DNA of 64,000 nucleotides from NCBI RefSeq assembly GCF_000024545.1, contig NC_013947.1, positions 1,178,001 through 1,242,000 on the forward strand, read 5' to 3'. A program made the position numbers and the translations under genes. Origin of the DNA: Stackebrandtia nassauensis DSM 44728 (GTDB lineage Bacteria > Actinomycetota > Actinomycetes > Mycobacteriales > Micromonosporaceae). The notes under the pieces are model-generated. The model had not been told where the DNA came from. It ran no database searches and worked only from the letters and a program-made list of their open reading frames with translations. The first letter of the stretch is position 1. The number at the start of each line of letters is the position of its first letter. Below, piece by piece: positions 38,479 through 47,474 of this stretch.

Positions 38479-39585
38479 ATGACCCAGACAAAGATCAAAC
38501 AGCCGCCACGGGCCCGACCGCCCAGACTGGACGGATTCCGCCGAACCCCCGTGGGAAGACTGCTGTTCAGGCTGCGTGACAGCTACGTACTGCGTCGCAT
38601 CGGCCGCGCCGTCTTCACCGTCTGGGTGGTCGTGACCGGAGTGTTCTTCATGGTCCGGCTGCTGCCGGGAAACCCGGTCAGCACCTATATATCGAAGCTC
38701 ACCGCCGAGGGCATGGACTATGAGACGGCCGCCGCCGCTGCCGCCAGCCTCTACACCTTCGATCCCAATACCCCCATATGGCAGCAGTATCTCGATTACC
38801 TGTGGGGAGTATGCCGATTGGATTTCGGCACCACCCTGTCACAGATACCGGTCACCGAGAAAATAGCCGACCATCTACCCTGGACATTGTTTAGCGTCGG
38901 TTTGGCGCTGCTGCTCGCGGTCATCGCCGGATTGCTACTCGGCATGGCAATGGCATACCGTCGCGGCGGAATCCTGGACCACACCGCCTCGGCACTGGGA
39001 TCGACGATGCACGCCATCCCCAACTATCTGGTCGCGCTCATCATCGTCACCGTCGGCGCCACCCAGCTGGGCCTGTTCGACTACGCCGACATGCGCGGCA
39101 CCGTCACCCCCGGTGTGGAGCCCTCCTTCAGTCCCGAGTTCCTCGGCGACGCCCTGTACCACGCGATCCTGCCGGTCTTCACCTACTTCATCACCACCGC
39201 CGGAACCTGGGCGCTGCTGATGAAGGCCTCCACCACCCAGGTGCTCGGCGAGGACTACGTCATGGTCGCCCGGGCCCGCGGTCTCGGCGGCCGTCGCATC
39301 GGATCCAGCTACGTGGGCCGCAACGCGGTACTGCCGGTGGTCGCGCAGATCGCCACCAAGGCCGGGTTCGTCGTCGGCGGCGCGATCTTCGTCGAGCTGA
39401 TCTTCGACTACGAAGGCGTCGGCATCACCCTCTACAACGCCATCAACACCCGCGACTACGCGCTGACCCAGGGCATCCTGCTGATCATCACCATGACGGT
39501 GATCTTCTCCAACCTGGTCGCCGACCTCACCTACGGAGTGCTTGATCCCCGCATCCGTACGTCCGGAAAGGAGGTCGAGCGTTGA
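38479..39585 (+). CDS. Opp/Dpp-type ABC permease (DppB-like)
   Basis: A 368-residue permease with a long basic N-terminus, six or so membrane helices and the BPD_transp_1 fold. MVRLLPGNPVSTY at the first helix and YVMVARARGLGGRRI (EAA loop) are typical of DppB/OppB. ATG 38479 follows GAGAGGTGGG. It is the first gene of a six-gene operon encoding a full importer (two permeases, two ATPases, small membrane protein, binding protein). Confidence 0.87.
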   Translation: MTQTKIKQPPRARPPRLDGFRRTPVGRLLFRLRDSYVLRRIGRAVFTVWVVVTGVFFMVRLLPGNPVSTYISKLTAEGMDYETAAAAAASLYTFDPNTPIWQQYLDYLWGVCRLDFGTTLSQIPVTEKIADHLPWTLFSVGLALLLAVIAGLLLGMAMAYRRGGILDHTASALGSTMHAIPNYLVALIIVTVGATQLGLFDYADMRGTVTPGVEPSFSPEFLGDALYHAILPVFTYFITTAGTWALLMKASTTQVLGEDYVMVARARGLGGRRIGSSYVGRNAVLPVVAQIATKAGFVVGGAIFVELIFDYEGVGITLYNAINTRDYALTQGILLIITMTVIFSNLVADLTYGVLDPRIRTSGKEVER

Positions 39586-40454
39586 CCGCGTTGACTCCCA
39601 AACCCGCGGTGGCCAGCCAGGGCATGCTGTACCGGCTGACCCGCAACAAGGTCGGCGTCGCCGGGTTCGTCATCGTCGGCTTCATCGTGTTCATCGCCGT
39701 GTTCGGCCCGATGTTCGTCGGCAAGATCTCCCAGGACGCCCAGAACACCTGGGCCGGACCCAGCGCCGAACACTGGCTGGGCACCGACTACGCGGGTAAG
39801 GACGTCTTCGACCAGCTGCTGTCCGGCGGTGGCACGGTCGTGTACGTCGGCTTCCTGGCCGCGGCCATCTCCACCACCATCGCCGTGGTGCTGGGGGCGC
39901 TCGCCGCCTACCTGCGCGGCCGGGTCGACCGGATCCTGTTGCAGGCCACCGACATCGTCATGACGGTGCCGCAGATCGTGCTGCTGGCGGTGCTGGGCGC
40001 GTTCTTCCAGCTGTCCTCGCCGACGGTGGTGGCGATCCTCATCGGAACGCTGTCGTGGCCGATCCTGATGCGCTCGATCCGGGCCCAGGTGCTGACACTC
40101 AAGGAACGCGAGTTCGTCGAGGCCGCGAAACTGCTCGACCTGGGCACCGCCCGGATCGTGTTCTCCGAGATCGTGCCCAACATGGCCGGATTCGTGCTCA
40201 TCAACTTCATTATCGCCGTCACCGACGCCGTCTACGCCCTGGTCGGTCTCTACGTCCTCGGTCTGGCACCACTCTCTGGCGCCAACTGGGGAATCATGAT
40301 CAACAAGGCCTGGGTCTTCGACGCGTTCTCCCTGACCGAGGGCGTGATGTTCATGATGGGGCCGGTGGCGCTGATCGCGCTGCTGCAACTGGGCCTGATC
40401 ATGCTGACCCGCTCCCTCGAGGAGGTTTTCAACCCGAGGCTTTCGGAAGGGTAG
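39582..40454 (+). CDS. Opp/Dpp-type ABC permease (DppC-like)
   Basis: A 290-residue second permease. WLGTDYAGKDVFDQLLSGGGT near the N-terminus and LTLKEREFVEAAKLLDLGTARIV (EAA loop) are DppC/OppC hallmarks. It starts at TTG 39582 overlapping the previous stop (TTGA), with AAAGGAGGT upstream. It pairs with the DppB-like protein to form the channel. Confidence 0.87.
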   Translation: MTALTPKPAVASQGMLYRLTRNKVGVAGFVIVGFIVFIAVFGPMFVGKISQDAQNTWAGPSAEHWLGTDYAGKDVFDQLLSGGGTVVYVGFLAAAISTTIAVVLGALAAYLRGRVDRILLQATDIVMTVPQIVLLAVLGAFFQLSSPTVVAILIGTLSWPILMRSIRAQVLTLKEREFVEAAKLLDLGTARIVFSEIVPNMAGFVLINFIIAVTDAVYALVGLYVLGLAPLSGANWGIMINKAWVFDAFSLTEGVMFMMGPVALIALLQLGLIMLTRSLEEVFNPRLSEG

Positions 40455-40461
40455 GGCTGAA

Positions 40462-41517
40462 ATGAACGACGAAGACACCGCCAAGCCGCTGCTGTCGGTC
40501 CGCGACCTGCGCATCGACTACCGCACCGGCGCCGGGCGCACCGTCAACGCCATCCGGGGCGTCGACTTCGACCTGTACCCGCACCAGTCGCTGGCGCTGG
40601 TCGGCGAGTCCGGCTGCGGCAAGTCCACACTGGCGCTCGGGCTGATGCGGCTGCTTCCCAAACTGGGACGCATCCCCAGCGGCTCGGTGACCTACCGCGA
40701 CCCGAACGGCAAGACCTACGACGTCCTGGACCTGAGCACCGACCGGCTGCGGCAGTGGCGCTGGAGCGAGGTCGCGATGGTCTTCCAGGGCGCCATGAAC
40801 GCCTTCAACCCGGTGCTGAAGATCGTCGACCAGTTCGCCGACACCATGAAGGCCCACGCCCCCAAGGGAAAGAAGTTCTCCAAGAACGAGATCTACGACC
40901 GGGCCGCGGCCACCCTGGAATCGGTGCGGCTGGAACCCAAACGGGTGCTGCCGTCCTACCCGCACGAACTGTCGGGCGGCATGCGTCAGCGCGTCCTCAT
41001 CGCGCTGAGCCTGCTGCTGAAACCGCAGGTGCTGGTGCTCGACGAACCCACCACCGCGCTCGACCTGCTCACCCAGCGGGCCATCGTGGACATGCTGCAC
41101 GAACTGCGCGCCGAACTGGGCTTCGCGATGATCTTCGTGTCCCACGACCTGCCGCTGGCCTCCGAACTGGCCGACCGGGTCGCGACCATGTACGCCGGCC
41201 GCATCATCGAGTCCGGGACCACCCGCGACACCTTCATGACCCCGCGCCACCCCTACACCCGCGGGCTCATCAAGGCGGTGCCGCCGGTACGGGCCGCGGC
41301 ACTGGAACCGACCTCGATCCCCGGCAGCCCACCGGACCTGGCTGCCCTGCCCACCGGCTGCACCTTCCGTGCCCGGTGCGAGTACGCCATCGACGAGTGC
41401 GAGACCACCGACCCCGGCCTGGAACTGATCGCCGAACGCGACCGGGGCGTCAACCACGAGGCCGCCTGCATCCGCTGGCAGACGGTGCACCTGGAACCCG
41501 AGGAGGCGAAACGGTGA
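40462..41517 (+). CDS. Opp/Dpp-type ABC ATPase (DppD-like)
   Basis: A 351-residue ATPase with Walker A GESGCGKST, signature LSGGMRQRV, Walker B VLVLDEPTTAL and switch His in VSHDLP. The C-terminal oligopeptide-type extension has CTFRARCEYAIDECETTDP, with Cys residues that may hold an Fe-S cluster as in related Opp ATPases. It begins seven bases after the permease stop and overlaps the next ATPase by four bases. Confidence 0.9.
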   Translation: MNDEDTAKPLLSVRDLRIDYRTGAGRTVNAIRGVDFDLYPHQSLALVGESGCGKSTLALGLMRLLPKLGRIPSGSVTYRDPNGKTYDVLDLSTDRLRQWRWSEVAMVFQGAMNAFNPVLKIVDQFADTMKAHAPKGKKFSKNEIYDRAAATLESVRLEPKRVLPSYPHELSGGMRQRVLIALSLLLKPQVLVLDEPTTALDLLTQRAIVDMLHELRAELGFAMIFVSHDLPLASELADRVATMYAGRIIESGTTRDTFMTPRHPYTRGLIKAVPPVRAAALEPTSIPGSPPDLAALPTGCTFRARCEYAIDECETTDPGLELIAERDRGVNHEAACIRWQTVHLEPEEAKR

Positions 41518-42527
41518 CCGACACCCCCCTGATGGCGCTGCGCGGCGTGTCCCAGGTGTTCCACACCAAGGGCGGCGACGTGCCCGCGGTGCGCGACGTG
41601 TCGCTGGAGGTCGGCGCCGGTGAGGTGCTGTGCCTGGTCGGCGAGTCCGGCTGCGGCAAGACCACCACGGCCCGCATCGCCGCCGGACTGGCCAGACCCA
41701 GCGACGGCTTCGTCGAGTACAACGGCCAGGACACCCGGGCGATGAGCGCCGACCGGCAGAAGGACTTCCGCAAGGCGGTCCAGTTCGTACACCAGGACCC
41801 GTACGCGTCCCTCAACCCGATCCGCTCCATCTTCGGGGCACTGTCGGCGCCGCTGCGGCGGCACGGCCTCGCCAAGTCCAAGAAGGACGCCTGGGAGCAG
41901 GCCGGGCGGCTGCTGGAACAGGTCGACCTGACCCCGGCCGAGAACTTCCTGCCCAAGTTCCCGCACCAGCTGTCGGGCGGGCAGCGGCAGCGCGTCGCCG
42001 TGGCCCGGTCGCTGGCCCTCAACCCGAAACTCATCATCGCCGACGAGGCGACCTCCATGTTGGACGTCTCGATCCGGGTCGGGGTGCTGCGCACCCTGAC
42101 CAAGCTGCGCACCGAACTCGACGTCGGCTTCATCTTCATCACCCACGACCTCGCCATCGCCCGCTACTTCGGCACCGGCGGCAAGATCGCGGTCATGTAC
42201 CTGGGCCGGGTCGTCGAGTACGGCGACACCGCCGAGGTCATCGAGAACCCGCAGCACCCCTACACGAAGGCGCTTCTGGCCGCCGTCCCCGAAATCGATC
42301 CCGAACACCGGGAGAGCCACGAACACGGCCTGCGCAGTGTGGACATCCCGAGCCTCACGGCGCTGCCGTCCGGCTGCACCTTCCACCCGCGCTGTCCGCT
42401 GTACCGGCAAGGCGACTGCGACACCATCGAACCGCGGCTGATCGACATGGACGACCGCGAGGTGGCCTGTCACGTCGTCGCCCCCGATCCCGACCTCACG
42501 GTCGAAACGGAGGAGGCGAAGTCGTGA
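41514..42527 (+). CDS. Opp/Dpp-type ABC ATPase (DppF-like)
   Basis: A 337-residue ATPase: Walker A GESGCGKTT, signature LSGGQRQRV, Walker B LIIADEATSML, switch ITHDLA, and the C-terminal CTFHPRCPLYRQGDC cluster. GTG 41514 overlaps the previous stop (GTGA) and has AGGAGG upstream. It forms the heterodimeric motor with the DppD-like protein. Glu in Walker B is retained. Confidence 0.9.
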   Translation: MTDTPLMALRGVSQVFHTKGGDVPAVRDVSLEVGAGEVLCLVGESGCGKTTTARIAAGLARPSDGFVEYNGQDTRAMSADRQKDFRKAVQFVHQDPYASLNPIRSIFGALSAPLRRHGLAKSKKDAWEQAGRLLEQVDLTPAENFLPKFPHQLSGGQRQRVAVARSLALNPKLIIADEATSMLDVSIRVGVLRTLTKLRTELDVGFIFITHDLAIARYFGTGGKIAVMYLGRVVEYGDTAEVIENPQHPYTKALLAAVPEIDPEHRESHEHGLRSVDIPSLTALPSGCTFHPRCPLYRQGDCDTIEPRLIDMDDREVACHVVAPDPDLTVETEEAKS

Positions 42528-42730
42528 ACCTCGTGGGACGGGCGATGTTGCAGCTGTCGATGTTCATCGTCGTCGGTTCGCTGCTCATGCTCGTCATCAC
42601 GGACTCCGGCTCCGCCGCCCGAATCATCTCCGTAATCGCCCTCGCCGTCGGCCTGCTGGCCGCGGTGATTTCCATGATCCTGTCCCGGCTCGGCAGCCGA
42701 CAGGACGACTCCCCACAGGAGGAACCATGA
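42524..42730 (+). CDS. 68-residue two-helix membrane protein inside the ABC operon
   Basis: GTG 42524 overlaps the ATPase stop (GTGA) and its own stop overlaps the binding-protein ATG (ATGA), so it is translated as part of the operon. The product has two membrane helices (MFIVVGSLLMLVIT and IISVIALAVGLLAAVISMIL) with a short charged C-terminus. I do not recognise a family. It may be an accessory to the transporter. Confidence 0.72.
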   Translation: MNLVGRAMLQLSMFIVVGSLLMLVITDSGSAARIISVIALAVGLLAAVISMILSRLGSRQDDSPQEEP

Positions 42731-44577
42731 CCGACTCAAGTTTCACGGTGGCGTCGACGAGCGTGTCCCGTCGCCGGCTGTTCCAGGCGGCGGGTCTCGG
42801 CGCCGCGGGTGCGGCCGGACTGGGAACCATGACCGCCTGCAAGGCCGACCCGGGTATCCAGGGCAAAGGCGAGTTCCACGGCGGCTACCCCTACGAGACC
42901 CCGCCGGACGGCCACTTCAACACCGCCGGAGCCCCGTACGCGGTGGTGCCGCACGTGTTCGTCGAGGGCATGTACCTGGACCTGACCTGTATGCCCGGCG
43001 GTTACTACTGGTGGGACAAGCAGGAATGGGAGTACTTCCTGGCCGAGAGCTTCGAGCTCGACGACAAGGAGAACACCTTCACCCTCAAGGTGCGTGACGG
43101 TCTGAAGTGGAGCGACGGGGAGCCGCTGACCGCCAAGGACTTCGAGACCACCTACTGGTTGTGCTGGATCCGCAGCAACCCGATGTGGAAGTCGCTCGAC
43201 AGCCTCAAGGCCACCGACGACATGACCATCGAGGGCAAGCTGAGCAACCCGTCCTCGGTCATCGAGCGCTACATGCTCAAGACCAACGTGGCGCCCAGCC
43301 ACAACAAGGACTCCAAGATGGGCAAGACCTACCGGGACTTCGCCGAGGCGGCGATGAAACTGCACGAGGACGGCAAGGACCAGACCTCCAAGGAGGGCGA
43401 GAAGCTCGGCGCCGACCTGGCCAAGTTCCGGCCGGAGAACCTGCTGACCTCGGGTCCGTTCAAACTGGAGAAGAAGGACTTCACCAAGACCCAGATGGTG
43501 TTGACCAAGAACAAGAACGGCTTCAACGCCGACAAGGTCAAGTTCGACAAGGTCGTCGTCTACGAGGGCGAACTGCCGCAGATCACGCCGCTGGTCAAGG
43601 ACAAGTCCGTCGACTACGCCTCCCACGGTTTCGCGCCCAACCAGGAGAAGAAGTTCAAGCGCGACGGTCACAAGATCGTCCGGCCGCCGGTGTACTCCGG
43701 GCCGTCGCTGTACATCAACTTCAAGGAGGTGCCCGAGTTCAAGGACGTGCTGACCCGGCGCGCCATCGCGCACGCCATCAACCGCGCCGACGCGGGCAGT
43801 ATCGCCCTGGGCGACTCCGGTCCGGCCGTGAAGTACATGGCGGGCTTCTCCGACATCATGGTCCCCGACTGGATCTCCAAGGAGGACCAGGACGCCTTCG
43901 ACACCTACGAGCACGACCTCGACAAGGCCGCCGAGCTCATGGAGAAGGCGGGCTGGAAGAAGGACGGTGACGTGTGGGCCAGGGGCGACAAGAAGATGGA
44001 CTACGAGATCAAGTGGCCCTCCACCTACGCCGACTGGTCGGCCTGCGGTGACGCCATCGTGGACCAGCTGACCGACTTCGGCATCAAGCTGACCGCGCAG
44101 CCCGTCGACGAGGAGCAGTACCTCGAGGAGATCGACAAGGGCGAGTTCCAGATGGCCATCAACGTCTGGGGCTCCTCGCAGCACCCGCACCCGCACTTCG
44201 CGTTCGTCGCCGACCTGTTCACCCACAACACCCCGATCGCCAAGAACAACGGCGGCGACGGCATCGCCTTCGACCTGAAGGTGAAGTCCAAGAAGCACGG
44301 CGAGGTGGACCTGGAGGAACTGGTCCTCAAGGCCGGGCAGGGACTGGACGAGAAGGAGCAGAAGGCCAACGTCACCAAGGTGGCGCAGGTGTTCAACGAA
44401 CTGCTGCCGATCATCCCGATCTGCGAGCGGTACTCCAACAGCCCGATCCTGGAGGGCGAGGGCAACCGGGTCAAGGACTTCCCCGACGAGGACGACCCGA
44501 TCTACAAGAACTCGCCCTACGCCGACAACCCGATCACCCTGGGAATCGTGACCGGCAAGATCACTCCCAACGACTAA
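42727..44577 (+). CDS. ABC transporter substrate-binding lipoprotein (SBP_bac_5), Tat-exported
   Basis: A 616-residue family 5 binding protein. The N-terminus has the twin-arginine motif SRRRLFQAAG and a hydrophobic stretch ending in the lipobox-like TMTAC, so it is a Tat-secreted lipoprotein. The mature part shows FTLKVRDGLKWSDGEPLTAKDFE, the family signature, and VLTRRAIAHAINR. Such proteins bind peptides, but several bind oligosaccharides. It is last in the operon, unusual because binding-protein genes are normally first. Together with GH101 next door, a glycan or glycopeptide ligand is possible. ATG 42727 overlaps the small-protein stop. Confidence 0.87.
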   Translation: MTDSSFTVASTSVSRRRLFQAAGLGAAGAAGLGTMTACKADPGIQGKGEFHGGYPYETPPDGHFNTAGAPYAVVPHVFVEGMYLDLTCMPGGYYWWDKQEWEYFLAESFELDDKENTFTLKVRDGLKWSDGEPLTAKDFETTYWLCWIRSNPMWKSLDSLKATDDMTIEGKLSNPSSVIERYMLKTNVAPSHNKDSKMGKTYRDFAEAAMKLHEDGKDQTSKEGEKLGADLAKFRPENLLTSGPFKLEKKDFTKTQMVLTKNKNGFNADKVKFDKVVVYEGELPQITPLVKDKSVDYASHGFAPNQEKKFKRDGHKIVRPPVYSGPSLYINFKEVPEFKDVLTRRAIAHAINRADAGSIALGDSGPAVKYMAGFSDIMVPDWISKEDQDAFDTYEHDLDKAAELMEKAGWKKDGDVWARGDKKMDYEIKWPSTYADWSACGDAIVDQLTDFGIKLTAQPVDEEQYLEEIDKGEFQMAINVWGSSQHPHPHFAFVADLFTHNTPIAKNNGGDGIAFDLKVKSKKHGEVDLEELVLKAGQGLDEKEQKANVTKVAQVFNELLPIIPICERYSNSPILEGEGNRVKDFPDEDDPIYKNSPYADNPITLGIVTGKITPND

Positions 44578-45740
44578 CGGTCCGAGGCCATACCGGTGGA
44601 GCCCGCCATCGCGGGTTCCACCGGTATCGGTGTGTCCGCGGCGATCGGTTCCCTCGCCCGCTGCCGGGCGGCCTTGCGTTCGTCCAGCCACTTGATGAAC
44701 CGGCGCCCCGCCGCCGCCGAGGGCAGCTCGACGAAGCGGTACAGGCCGTCGGCGAACACGATGGTCACCCCGGCGATGATGAGCGCGGTCTTGATGCTGC
44801 CCGAACCCCAGGCCGGGGCGGCCGACAGCACCGCGGCACCGGCCAGCCCGTGCACCAGGTACATCGAATAGCCGCGTTCACCGACGAACAGGAAGAACCG
44901 GCGCATCAGTATCCATTGGACGACCCCGGTGTTGAGGATCGAGATGATCAGGACGAACACGCCGATCGCGTACCAGGCCAGCACCGGGTCGTGCGGGAAC
45001 TTCACCTGGGTGCCCACCCACACGTGCAGCACCAGGAAACCCGCCGCCACGAACAGCGCCGCCACCGGGTGCGTCAGCGGCCGGATGAAGCGGTAGGTGC
45101 GCTCCTCGTACAGCAGCAGCCCCAGGACACAGCCGAGGATCAGCGCGAAGTACTGCACCCACCGGGCGCCGAACACCGGGATCACGGCCAGACAGGAGCC
45201 GGCGATGAGGGCCGTGACCGGCAGCCGCCAGCGCGGCGCCCAGATGGACAGCGCCATGAAGATCAACGGCCACACCAGATAGAACTTCTGCTCGTACGAC
45301 AGCGTCCACGAGTGCACGAAGGTGATGACGTCGGCGGTGCCGGGCCCCCACTCGTGGGTGAAGGTGGCGTAGTAGGGCAGCATCGCGGCCATCTCGGGCC
45401 AGCTGCCGTCGTTCTGGCCGGTGTCGGGCACGTTGAACCGGGCAACGGCGGCCACCGCCAGCACCGTGAAGTACGCGGGCAGCAACCGGAACTGGCGCCG
45501 GACGTAGAAGTTGCGCAGCCGGACCTTGCCGTACTTGTCCTCGTCGCGCAACAGCAGCAGCGTGATGACGAAGCCGGACAGTACGAAGAAGACGGTGATC
45601 TTGCCCTTGCCGATGAGCCACTGCAGCGCCCCGAAGTCGAAGTGCATGCCCACCAGGCTCAGTACGGTGACCGCCCGCAGGCCGTCGAGGGCCTGAAACC
45701 GGGACGAGGAACGGTACTCGGAATGACTGAGGCTCTTCAC
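44574..45740 (-). CDS. Acyltransferase-3 membrane protein (OafA/YrhL-type), copy 1
   Basis: A 388-residue integral membrane O-acyltransferase with about ten helices. FQALDGLRAVTVLSLVGMH contains the family's N-terminal motif with the likely catalytic His, and GKITVFFVLSGFVITLLL is highly conserved. Members transfer acetyl or other acyl groups to cell-surface or secreted sugars or antibiotics. GTG 45740 shares one base with the stop of the upstream paralog (TAGTG). Its stop overlaps the binding-protein stop by four bases (convergent). Confidence 0.83.
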   Translation of the reverse strand: MKSLSHSEYRSSSRFQALDGLRAVTVLSLVGMHFDFGALQWLIGKGKITVFFVLSGFVITLLLLRDEDKYGKVRLRNFYVRRQFRLLPAYFTVLAVAAVARFNVPDTGQNDGSWPEMAAMLPYYATFTHEWGPGTADVITFVHSWTLSYEQKFYLVWPLIFMALSIWAPRWRLPVTALIAGSCLAVIPVFGARWVQYFALILGCVLGLLLYEERTYRFIRPLTHPVAALFVAAGFLVLHVWVGTQVKFPHDPVLAWYAIGVFVLIISILNTGVVQWILMRRFFLFVGERGYSMYLVHGLAGAAVLSAAPAWGSGSIKTALIIAGVTIVFADGLYRFVELPSAAAGRRFIKWLDERKAARQRAREPIAADTPIPVEPAMAGSTGMASDR

Positions 45741-46870
45741 TACGCCGCCTCCGCCGGTTGCGGGGCCGGGGCCTCACCGGCGTGCTGACGCGGCATCGGC
45801 GCGTTGGCGCGGGCGGCCTTGCGCTGGTCGAGCCAGGCGTTGAAGCGGCGTCCCATGTCGGCGAAGGGCAGTTCGACCAGCCGGTGCGCGACCTCGGCGA
45901 ACACCACCGTCACCAGACAGATCAACAGCCAGCGCACCGGACTGCCGCCCCACTGCGGGGCCAGGCCCATGACGGCGGCACCGGCGATGCCGTGGAACAA
46001 GTACATGGCGTACCCCCGTTCTCCTATGAACAGCAGTGGTGGGCGGGTCAGCACCCAGCGTCCGACTCCACTGTTGACGATCGCGACGATCAGGACGGCG
46101 ACGCCGAGCGCGTAGAACACGAACGCGTAGCGTTCGCTGCCCAGGTTTCGCGCGATGGTCGGCAGCCACAGGTGCAGGGCCGCGAAGCCGCACAGCACCG
46201 CGAACGAGGCGACCGGGTGGGTCAGCGGCCGCACGAGTCTGTAGGTGCCCTCGGTGTGCATGAACATCGCCAGCGCGCAGCCCAGGAACAGCGAGAAGTA
46301 GTGCACCGGGGTGCCGTCGGTGACGGGCATCAGCGCCAGGCAGGCCCCCGCGAGGCCGAGCGTCCACCACGGCCGGGACTTCGGGGCCAACCGGGACAGC
46401 GCGATGAAGATCAACGGCCACACCAGATAGAACTTCTGCTCGTAACCCAGCGTCCAGGAATGCCAGAAGGACGTGATGTCCGGATCGGTGGGGGAGTACT
46501 CGTTCAGGAAGACCAGATAATAGGGAAGGGCCTCGCGCAGCCGGTCCCATTCGTCGCCGACGCTGAACCGGGCGACGCAGTAGACCGCCAGCGCCGTGTA
46601 GTACAGCGGCAGCAGCCGGAACTGGCGGCGCAGATAGAAGCCGCGCAGTTTGATCGAACCGCTCTTGTCCTCGGTGCGCAGCAGCAACAGCGTGATGACG
46701 AAGCCGGACAGCACGAAGAAGACGGTGATCTTCCCGATCCCGATGAGCGGCTGGAGTTTCCCGGCCTGGAAGTGGTGAGCGATGAGGCCCAGAACGGTGA
46801 CCGCGCGCAACCCGTCGAGCGCTGCGAAGCGGCGGGTGTCACGATAATCTCTATAGGACAGACTCTGCAT
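45740..46870 (-). CDS. Acyltransferase-3 membrane protein (OafA/YrhL-type), copy 2
   Basis: A 376-residue paralog of the next gene downstream, with the same FAALDGLRAVTVLGLIAHH and GKITVFFVLSGFVITLLL motifs. The two are highly similar throughout, diverging mainly at the C-terminal tails and between helices. It is first in a two-gene operon. The acceptor is unknown; tandem copies may modify two positions or related glycans. It starts at ATG 46870 and has a basic C-terminal cytoplasmic tail. Confidence 0.83.
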   Translation of the reverse strand: MQSLSYRDYRDTRRFAALDGLRAVTVLGLIAHHFQAGKLQPLIGIGKITVFFVLSGFVITLLLLRTEDKSGSIKLRGFYLRRQFRLLPLYYTALAVYCVARFSVGDEWDRLREALPYYLVFLNEYSPTDPDITSFWHSWTLGYEQKFYLVWPLIFIALSRLAPKSRPWWTLGLAGACLALMPVTDGTPVHYFSLFLGCALAMFMHTEGTYRLVRPLTHPVASFAVLCGFAALHLWLPTIARNLGSERYAFVFYALGVAVLIVAIVNSGVGRWVLTRPPLLFIGERGYAMYLFHGIAGAAVMGLAPQWGGSPVRWLLICLVTVVFAEVAHRLVELPFADMGRRFNAWLDQRKAARANAPMPRQHAGEAPAPQPAEAA

Positions 46871-47474
46871 TCTGGCTCACGGAAGTCGGTATGGGGTGGC
46901 GGGCATCGGCGACTGTACTGGCGATTCGGGCCCAAATTCACCGACGCAACGCAGAGTTCACGCACTGGCCGCCATGATTTCGACTGCCGGTCGCGCGGTC
47001 TCCGCCCACCGGCCGCCGGGTGGCCTTGGACCGGGGTGAACCGGTTGCCGGGACGATCCCGGCGGTCCGATTTCCGACTTCGACGTGGCCCAGGACACGG
47101 TCGCGGCATATCGAGTAGGTATGTCCTACCTTTATGGACCACTTTTGCAAGATCAATTCGCGCTTAACCTGCGATTCCTTGGGTGTTAACTTGTGAAAGT
47201 CCCATTCCGCAATTCATGATCACCATTCGTGGCACGGACAGGGAGTGCGACACAGAGGCGTGTGGCCCGAATTTCCGGGAAGAATTCCCCGTTGGCGGTA
47301 TTTTTTTGCAAGCTGCATATGCAAGACTGTCTTGTCGTCTCAACTAGGTGGCTGATACCGTGTGGCCCGTGCGGATCGCGACAGAGCCAGCGGATCCTAC
47401 CGTCCTAATTGGCGACGCCCGCGAACTAAGAGCTATTCAAACTGCCGACCCGGTCCATGTCCTTAAGGACGCAG
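46871..47474. promoter_or_regulatory. 604-base divergent intergenic region, acyltransferase / conservon
   Basis: No gene is convincing on either strand. It should hold promoters for the leftward acyltransferases and the rightward conservon. Symmetric elements seen: GTAGG-TATGT-CCTAC (47115-47129) and TTGCA-N9-TGCAA (47306-47324) beside a T7 run. The second is about 150 bases before the conservon start. The region from 47150 to 47340 is AT-rich. Confidence 0.4.

Noticed and set aside
42736-44691. 651-residue minus-strand frame opposite the binding-protein gene
   Set aside because: Low-complexity Val/Leu/Gly translation, no ribosome site, opposite a gene with Tat signal and family motifs.
46504-47156. 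Minus-strand frames across the acyltransferase/conservon gap
   Set aside because: They overlap the acyltransferase N-terminus in another frame and have no homology or ribosome site.
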